Shown: piece after piece, positions 58,772 to 64,000 of the stretch
Position numbering within the stretch: position 1 is the first letter of the stretch
Layout: each line of letters opens with the position of its first letter
Assembly: GCA_900315975.1 (NCBI GenBank)
Contig: ONBA01000007.1
Coordinates: forward strand, 72,573 to 136,572
Direction of reading: 5' to 3'
Length of the DNA stretch: 64,000 nucleotides
Origin: an uncultured Ruminococcus sp.
GTDB taxonomy: Bacteria; Bacillota_A; Clostridia; Oscillospirales; Ruminococcaceae
Translations under genes and position numbers: made by a program
The notes under the pieces: model-generated
Told to the model about the DNA's origin: nothing
Seen by the model: only the letters and a program-made list of their open reading frames with translations
Databases searched by the model: none

Positions 58772-59731
58772 TTACTGTTCCGCTGCTTCGGAGTTTTCCT
58801 CAGCGTTTTCCGCGGAAGCTTCCCCGGAAGAGGGTTCAGTAGGCGTGTGGGCTTTGATGTATTCTTCAGTCCTCTTGACTGTTGCAAGGTCATCGGCAGA
58901 CTCACCGTCGCGCAGACGTCTTGCGATTACTATGAAACGCGAGTTATCCTCGTCAGCATAACAGGTAGACATCGTGAGCAGCTTATCGCCGTACTTGACG
59001 TCAACACCAGTGTCAAACAGCTGACGTGACCTTGCCTTCTCCATATACTCGTTGAAGGTCGCTTCGTCATCGAGCTCTTCCATCATCCAATAAAGATAAT
59101 CGGACTCAGCACTGCCGCTTGTTATCGCGCAGCAGCAAATGACGTAGTCATAGTCTTTATAATTTGAGCTAAGCTCAACAAACGGAGCTTTCTCGAAATA
59201 ATCATAATCCTGACGGTATCTGCGCAGTGAACCGAACATCGTATTATTTGCCATATTATGACCGTATATCACGATATTTTCCGACTGCGACTTTTCAACC
59301 GCACCGAAATTATCGGTATAGTCCATGAAAAGTGTACCTCCGCGGTCACTCTGACCGTGGAAATCATGGTCGAGGTAGAAATAATTCGGGTCAAAGGCAG
59401 CTTCGCCGTAAAAAGGCTGACCTTCGGAGATAAAACCGGGGTCTTTGACGATAGGATAGTCAACATCAGTGTTGTTTATCCTTATCCAGCCGGTGACGTC
59501 CTTATTCTGTTTAAGGAGCTGTTTTGCACGCTCTGTCATTCCCTTGCCCGATGGGACATAATCGTCGAAAACGGGTATAGGAGCGTCGGTAGTCTCTTCG
59601 ACTGTTGTCTCGACCTTTCCGACGATGTGTTCGTCATTTTTAGATGAGCAGCCTGAAAAAGCTGCCGCAGTCATACCTGCTGCAAGTGTTATAGCTCCGC
59701 AGGCTGTAAGCATTCTTATTGCTTTTTTCAT
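58772..59731 (-). CDS. Class B sortase, lipoprotein-like
   Basis: A 319-residue class B sortase. The start at the ATG complementary to 59729-59731 gives KKAIRMLTACGAITLAAGMT with a possible lipobox FSGC at the end, so it may be lipid-anchored rather than held by a transmembrane helix. The catalytic set is complete: His in NIVIYGHNMANNTMFG, Cys in KLLTMSTCYADED and Arg in SRFIVIARRLRDG. The SrtB-type insertion helix is present between strands 6 and 7. The open frame extends 39 codons up, overlapping the first sortase. It lies 7 bases after the first sortase gene. The substrates are not known. Confidence 0.9.
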   Translation of the reverse strand: MKKAIRMLTACGAITLAAGMTAAAFSGCSSKNDEHIVGKVETTVEETTDAPIPVFDDYVPSGKGMTERAKQLLKQNKDVTGWIRINNTDVDYPIVKDPGFISEGQPFYGEAAFDPNYFYLDHDFHGQSDRGGTLFMDYTDNFGAVEKSQSENIVIYGHNMANNTMFGSLRRYRQDYDYFEKAPFVELSSNYKDYDYVICCCAITSGSAESDYLYWMMEELDDEATFNEYMEKARSRQLFDTGVDVKYGDKLLTMSTCYADEDNSRFIVIARRLRDGESADDLATVKRTEEYIKAHTPTEPSSGEASAENAEENSEAAEQ

Positions 59732-59738
59732 GTGTCTA

Positions 59739-61283
59739 TCATTCCTCGGTATTTGCAGATTCTGTGGTTTCGGGTTCTGTTTCTTTCTCTTTTTCATCCG
59801 CCGGACCATAAGGTGTAAACGGAGCGTTCGGGTCATATCTGCCGTCACGCGTCTGCGAATAATTGCTGGACTCGTAGAAGAAATTCGGCCACTTCACATT
59901 CGGGTTAGCCTCGCTGTTCTGCGTGCCCTCATATGGGTCCTCACCGTCACGCACCTTTCGTGCCATGAGGATAAGTCTGCCTCTTTCATCATCAAGAAGC
60001 GTATTGCAGGTCGAAAGCGTCAGAAGCTCATCGCCGTACTTAACATCTATATCATTTGTACGAATAGTACGTTTTTTCGCCTCGTTCACAAATTCGTAGA
60101 ACTCCTTCTCGTCCTCGAAATCGATATAGTCCCAGCACTCAAAGCTGGTATCAGTATCGTCCTCAGCATCTATGAGGAAAAAGGCGAATATTTTATATGT
60201 GTAGGTATCGTAGTTTGAATTGAGCTGCACTATCGGGTGCTGAGCGTAATAATCGGGATTACGCTGATAGTATTTGAAAGTTCCGAACATACTCTCGTCA
60301 GCCATGTTATGACCATGAATGACTATATTGTCGGAATTCTCATGTGCAAGGTGGTGGTCGATGACATAATCGAAGAAGTTTCGTCTGTCCATGAAGAGTG
60401 AACCCGCACGCGCTTCTTCACCCTTGAAGTTTAGTTTGAGATACTTCTTATTATCGTCAGCCTGCACGACCGGAAGGGAAACTATCGGTTCGCCGTCAAC
60501 AGTCGGAATCGTGAGATAACCCACGACATCGTCGTTGATATCGAGGAGCATTTTTGCTCCGGGAAGGAGATCATAATATTTACCCTCGTCCTTCTGTTCT
60601 TCCGGCTGAGTAGTGTAAATCGGCGGATAGGTACTGTAATTGTCGGCAATTTTCTGGTACTCCATTCTGCTTCTGAAAAGGTCGATGTAGTAATCGCCTA
60701 CCATGTATCCGCACACTATTACAGTTCCGACCGCTCCGAGAAACACAAACTTTCTGACGATTTCAAGCGGCTTATCGCCTTTTTCGGGGAAAAGCTCACG
60801 AATACGTCTTTTGAGCGGTTTCTTCTTTTTCTTCTTCTTTTTCTTTTTAGCAGGAGCTTTTTCTTCCACAGTCAGGTTTTCCGATTCAACGGAAGGAGTT
60901 TCCGGACAGTCAGCATCAGCATTTTCCGCCTTAACCTCCGGAATCTCAGGTGATTCAGTTTCTTTTGAAGTAACATTAGCATTGGCTGCTTTCTTTGCCT
61001 TGACTCTGTTGAATTTCTCGGCAAAACTTTCCTCTGCGGTTTTTCCATCGACCTCAGGAGTCTTTTTCGCAGCGAGGTATTCCTCAACAGCAGGAGCTAT
61101 TTCGTCCCATGTAGGTTCGTCGCCGGCAGAAGCAGCAGTCTCCGCAGCGGTGATATTCTCCTCTGCAGCGGCAGTTTCTTCTGAAGAAGCGTGCAATGCC
61201 TCACGTATCGCCCTGATTTTTTCAGCTCTTTTAGCGGCATCAGCGTTTTCAGTATTCAGATTTTCATTGTAGTCTTCACTCAT
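59739..61283 (-). CDS. Class B sortase with long N-terminal acidic region
   Basis: A 514-residue sortase. The first 150 residues are cytoplasmic, Ala/Glu-rich and probably helical (KRAEKIRAIREALHASSEET); then a run of lysines, one membrane helix (FVFLGAVGTVIVCGYMVGDY), and an extracellular class B sortase domain with His in NIVIHGHNMADESMFG, Cys in ELLTLSTCNTLLD and Arg in GRLILMARKVRDG. The C terminus is a Glu/Thr tail. The long N-terminal region is unusual for sortases. The start is the ATG complementary to 61281-61283 after GGAGG. It opens the operon, from a promoter at 61349-61378. Confidence 0.9.
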   Translation of the reverse strand: MSEDYNENLNTENADAAKRAEKIRAIREALHASSEETAAAEENITAAETAASAGDEPTWDEIAPAVEEYLAAKKTPEVDGKTAEESFAEKFNRVKAKKAANANVTSKETESPEIPEVKAENADADCPETPSVESENLTVEEKAPAKKKKKKKKKKPLKRRIRELFPEKGDKPLEIVRKFVFLGAVGTVIVCGYMVGDYYIDLFRSRMEYQKIADNYSTYPPIYTTQPEEQKDEGKYYDLLPGAKMLLDINDDVVGYLTIPTVDGEPIVSLPVVQADDNKKYLKLNFKGEEARAGSLFMDRRNFFDYVIDHHLAHENSDNIVIHGHNMADESMFGTFKYYQRNPDYYAQHPIVQLNSNYDTYTYKIFAFFLIDAEDDTDTSFECWDYIDFEDEKEFYEFVNEAKKRTIRTNDIDVKYGDELLTLSTCNTLLDDERGRLILMARKVRDGEDPYEGTQNSEANPNVKWPNFFYESSNYSQTRDGRYDPNAPFTPYGPADEKEKETEPETTESANTEE

Positions 61284-61348
61284 TGTATCCGCCTCCGCGC
61301 TGATTCGGAGCAGCAGTGCCTGTGTGCACACTTCTCCCTATCTATATA

Positions 61349-61378
61349 ATTTTACACCATTTATGTATGTGTTGTCAA
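61349..61378 (-). promoter_or_regulatory. Promoter of the sortase-SpoIID operon
   Basis: Minus-strand TTGACA (61373-61378), 18 bp, TAAAAT (61349-61354). Confidence 0.75.
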
Positions 61379-61474
61379 GTCCGTATAAAAAGTTTCACAA
61401 TCTCACCTTGAAGACTTCCGGCACACAACACAATTCAAGCATCGTGAACAAATAAGCCGTGCTAATTATGTATA

Positions 61475-62653
61475 TTATTTGGTATAGTTGAACGTTTTCA
61501 TAACTGTTCCTTCAACAGCTTTCTGAATAAGCGGTTCAAAATCAAAGCTATTCTGTGCCTTTTCAATGTCTTCGAGACGGGGTCTTACCTTCGGGTGACG
61601 AGGAGTAAAGACTGTACAGCAATCCTCATACGGGAGCGTTGAAGTCTCGAAAGTGTCTATTTTACGTGATATTTCGATAATTTCGGTCTTATCCATTCCA
61701 ACGAGCGGACGGAATACCGGCATACGGCAAACCGCGTCCGTGCAGGCGATTGCTGCCATAGTCTGACTTGCCACCTGTCCAACGCTCTCACCTGTTATAA
61801 GTGCGAGGCAGTTGTCCTTTTCAGCTATACGCTGAGCAATCTCCATCATCAGACGACGCATTATGATAGTGAAAAACTCCTCGGGGCAGTGGTCTTTGAT
61901 AGCCTCCTGAAGTTCCGTAAAAGGGACGCAGTAAAATGCGATACCACCGCACCAGTCTGTCAGTTTTTCGCAGAGCTGCTCAACTTTGAGCTGTGCACGG
62001 TCTGATGTGTAAGGGGGACTTACATAGTGTATAGCCGCAATATGAACACCTCTCTTAGCCATCATCCAGCCGGCAACAGGGCTGTCGATACCGCCGGAAA
62101 GCAACAGCATAGCCTTGCCGCTGCTGCCTACAGGCAGTCCGCCTGCACCCTTGATCTTTTCAGCGTGAACATACGCATTCGTGTCACGTATTTCAACAGT
62201 AACTATGATATCCGGCTCTTTCACGTCAACTGTGAGATGAGGGAACTTTTCAAGCAGTACACCGCCAAGCTCAGCGCATATCTCAGGCGATTTCATCGGG
62301 AAAGCCTTGTCCGAGCGCTTTGCATTGACTTTGAAAGTCTTTGCACCCATGAGAGCGTCGCCGCAGTATTCAACAGCCTTAGCGGTTACGTCGGCAAAGT
62401 CCTTTTCACACACACACGCACGGCAAAGAGCTGCAATACCGAAGACCTTGCTAACGCGGTCAACTACCTCATCGAGGTCTGTATCCTCATCAAGCGGAGT
62501 GATGTAAGTCGTCGACTGCGCACTCGTAAGCTGGAAATGTCCGAGACTTTTGAGTCTGCGCTTGATATTTTTTGTCAGCATATCCTCAAAGCTCTTTTTG
62601 TTGAGTCCCTTGAGGACCATTTCGCCGTATTTAACAAGAATTATCTCTTTCAT
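61475..62653 (-). CDS. thiI: tRNA 4-thiouridine synthase ThiI
   Basis: A 392-residue ThiI that makes 4-thiouridine at position 8 of tRNA. The order is ferredoxin-like start (MKEIILVKYGEMVLKGLNKK), THUMP domain, then the PP-loop adenylation domain (LLLSGGIDSPVAGWMMAKRG) and the TSTLPYEDCCTVFTPRHPKV block. There is no C-terminal rhodanese domain, as is usual in Firmicutes, where a dedicated cysteine desulfurase supplies sulfur. That partner is the next gene upstream. Confidence 0.95.
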   Translation of the reverse strand: MKEIILVKYGEMVLKGLNKKSFEDMLTKNIKRRLKSLGHFQLTSAQSTTYITPLDEDTDLDEVVDRVSKVFGIAALCRACVCEKDFADVTAKAVEYCGDALMGAKTFKVNAKRSDKAFPMKSPEICAELGGVLLEKFPHLTVDVKEPDIIVTVEIRDTNAYVHAEKIKGAGGLPVGSSGKAMLLLSGGIDSPVAGWMMAKRGVHIAAIHYVSPPYTSDRAQLKVEQLCEKLTDWCGGIAFYCVPFTELQEAIKDHCPEEFFTIIMRRLMMEIAQRIAEKDNCLALITGESVGQVASQTMAAIACTDAVCRMPVFRPLVGMDKTEIIEISRKIDTFETSTLPYEDCCTVFTPRHPKVRPRLEDIEKAQNSFDFEPLIQKAVEGTVMKTFNYTK

Positions 62654-62684
62654 ATTCTTCTCCTATACTATTATAATATATTGC

Positions 62685-63812
62685 TTATCCTCTTACGTTT
62701 GCAATGCCTTCACGCAATGCATCAGCAAACTGCTCTATCTCTGCTTCTGTAGTCTCAGCTGTCATACTTATCCGCAGCGCAGAATCAGCACGTTTTCCGG
62801 TTATTCCAAACTGCGCCGGAACTCCGCTCTGCTGCCCCTTAGAGCACGCAGAACCGCTTGATACATATATTTCACGGCTTTCAAGGTAGTGGAGCATTAT
62901 CTCTGAACGCTTTCCTGCCGCCGAGATATTCACAACATAGGGCGAGCCGTCTTCCGGCGAGTTTAAAGATACCCCTTCGATTGAGGAAAGGAGTTCAGAA
63001 AGCCGCGATTTAAGTCCGGAAACCGTTTCATAGCGCTGTTTTATGGTCGGAGAAAGCTTCTCAACTGCCGCCCCGAATGCGCATATTAGCGGAACGCTCT
63101 CCGTTCCGGAACGTATCCCCTTCTCCTGCTTGCCGCCTGTAACTACCGGTATAAGGCGGACTCCTTTTTTTATGTATAACGCTCCTGCACCTTTGACACC
63201 GTGTATCTTGTGTCCGCTGAGAGAAATGAGGTCAGCACCGAGTGAACTCGCTTTTATAGGGAGTTTCATGTAAGCCTGCACGCAGTCGGTATGCGTGATG
63301 ATATCCTTAAAACGGCGCTTCACTGCCGTAAAAACCTCCTTGACAGGAAGTATGTAGCCTGTCTCATTGTTGACATACATCATTGTCAGCAATACTGTGT
63401 CCTCGTCGCAGGCACTCAGAAAGTCCTCCGGATAGAAGCGTCCGTCGCCGCGTGGAGAGATCCTGACAACTTCAAAACCTTTGCTCTCAAGGTCGGACAA
63501 TGTCTCGTCGACCGATGCATGCTCTACTGCGGAAGCTACTATTTTTCGCCGCTTTTTGCCATATGCGGCAGATGCACCGCGAAGTGCAAGATTATTACTC
63601 TCAGTAGCACCAGATGTAAAAAGTATATTTTCCGGCGACGCTCCAAGCGAATCAGCTATCACTTTGCGTGCCTTGTCCATCGCAAGCTGTGCATCAAGTC
63701 CGGCTCTGTGGAGTGAGGACGGATTGCCAAAATTCACGGTCATAGCTTCAACAGCGGCTTTCACCGCCTCCTCGCATGGCTTGGTCGTTGCGGCATTATC
63801 AAGGTATATCAT
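62685..63812 (-). CDS. nifZ: Cysteine desulfurase (NifS/IscS family)
   Basis: A 375-residue PLP-dependent cysteine desulfurase. YLDNAATTKPCEEAVKAAVE begins the fold; the PLP lysine is in SLSGHKIHGVKGAGALY; the active-site Cys is in SSGSACSKGQQSG, in a long mobile loop (group I NifS/IscS-like). Next to thiI this is the NifZ-type arrangement of B. subtilis, so its main job is probably sulfur supply to ThiI; supply to iron-sulfur clusters cannot be excluded. The symbol is assigned by context and is therefore less sure than the function. It has its own promoter. Confidence 0.9.
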   Translation of the reverse strand: MIYLDNAATTKPCEEAVKAAVEAMTVNFGNPSSLHRAGLDAQLAMDKARKVIADSLGASPENILFTSGATESNNLALRGASAAYGKKRRKIVASAVEHASVDETLSDLESKGFEVVRISPRGDGRFYPEDFLSACDEDTVLLTMMYVNNETGYILPVKEVFTAVKRRFKDIITHTDCVQAYMKLPIKASSLGADLISLSGHKIHGVKGAGALYIKKGVRLIPVVTGGKQEKGIRSGTESVPLICAFGAAVEKLSPTIKQRYETVSGLKSRLSELLSSIEGVSLNSPEDGSPYVVNISAAGKRSEIMLHYLESREIYVSSGSACSKGQQSGVPAQFGITGKRADSALRISMTAETTEAEIEQFADALREGIANVRG

Positions 63813-63850
63813 ATTTTCACTACCCTTTTATAAAATCAACAGTAAATTTT

Positions 63851-63879
63851 ATTATACCACATTTCGTTCATTAATGCAA
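63851..63879 (-). promoter_or_regulatory. Promoter of the desulfurase-thiI genes
   Basis: Minus-strand TTGCAT (63874-63879), 17 bp, TATAAT (63851-63856). Confidence 0.78.
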
Positions 63880-64000
63880 GATGTCACTTCGTTTTTTACA
63901 ATTAAGGCAATACCGCACAAAGATTGTGCTGAAGATGCGCCGTGAGATTTTTCGTCAGATTGTATAGAAATTCCGCAGGCATACTGACGTATGTCAAGGG
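63880..64000. other. Unassigned terminal stretch
   Basis: The last 120 bases show no gene I can support. Two minus-strand frames are open across most of it but have no start or ribosome binding site, and both end or run into the promoter. It contains CATACTGACGTATG-like inverted sequence near 63980-63993. It could be the end of a dispersed repeat that continues outside the window. Confidence 0.3.

Noticed and set aside
63880..64000. C-terminal end of a protein gene upstream of the desulfurase
   Set aside because: Two minus-strand frames are open but neither shows a family motif, and the promoter of the desulfurase directly follows; the evidence is too thin for a gene call.

Overview
The window looks like chromosome of an anaerobic Gram-positive bacterium of the Oscillospiraceae, most likely Ruminococcus. 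The sequence reasons are: two secreted proteins end in type I dockerins (cellulosome plug-in modules), there is an electron-bifurcating [FeFe] hydrogenase with its maturase HydG, L27 carries the Prp-cleaved N-terminal extension typical of Firmicutes, MurE has the DNPR signature of meso-diaminopimelate enzymes, and promoters and ribosome binding sites are classical low-GC Gram-positive. The genus is an inference; no rRNA or tRNA gene is present.

Layout. 1-5.5 kb: a truncated ligand-binding-domain gene, an acyl-CoA-synthetase-like enzyme, a DUF4250 peptide, an InlB-repeat/dockerin protein, a Nudix hydrolase and a hotdog thioesterase. 5.5-12.8 kb: a membrane protein, the hydCBA bifurcating hydrogenase operon, a zinc protein/phosphatase/acetyltransferase operon and mntP. 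12.8-20.4 kb, mostly leftward: yebC, a small membrane ORF, mrnC, obg, rpmA, prp, rplU, an unknown 395-aa protein, prmA and a secreted C39-like dockerin protein. 20.4-28.3 kb: a transglutaminase/DUF58/MoxR operon, tsf, rpsB, ylmC and a 50-aa stand-alone sorting-signal-like peptide. 28.3-33.2 kb: hydG, a PNPOx-fold protein and a TM1266-type regulator behind a structured attenuator; then a DUF1508 protein and guaA. 33.2-42.3 kb: AraC regulator, DNA glycosylase, rqcH, SDR epimerase, rlmA-like, a TrmK-Nif3 fusion, zinc-ribbon protein, sigma factor and a DivIVA-like coiled-coil protein. 42.4-56.9 kb: a dcw cell-division/cell-wall cluster in the order (transcribed leftward) mraZ, rsmH, ftsL, ftsI, murE, mraY, ftsW, murG, an alpha/beta hydrolase, murA, ftsQ, ftsZ. 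57-64 kb: a SpoIID-type protein whose motifs are in circularly permuted order, two class B sortases, thiI and a cysteine desulfurase.

How the genes work together. The hydrogenase operon and the hydG/TM1266 group are two halves of one hydrogen-evolving system about 18 kb apart, each with distinctive upstream control sequences. The dcw genes make and cross-link septal peptidoglycan; ThiI and the cysteine desulfurase form a sulfur-relay pair for tRNA. The sortase-sortase-SpoIID operon looks like a small cell-surface module.

Most interesting signals: the permuted SpoIID protein with tandem sortases; an attenuator (terminator plus mutually exclusive antiterminator) before the TM1266 regulator and hydG; a structured, terminator-ended RNA candidate between ftsL and ftsI; the TrmK-Nif3 fusion; and several sharp operator-like dyads at promoters. 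All calls rest on reading the sequence; no database search was run.
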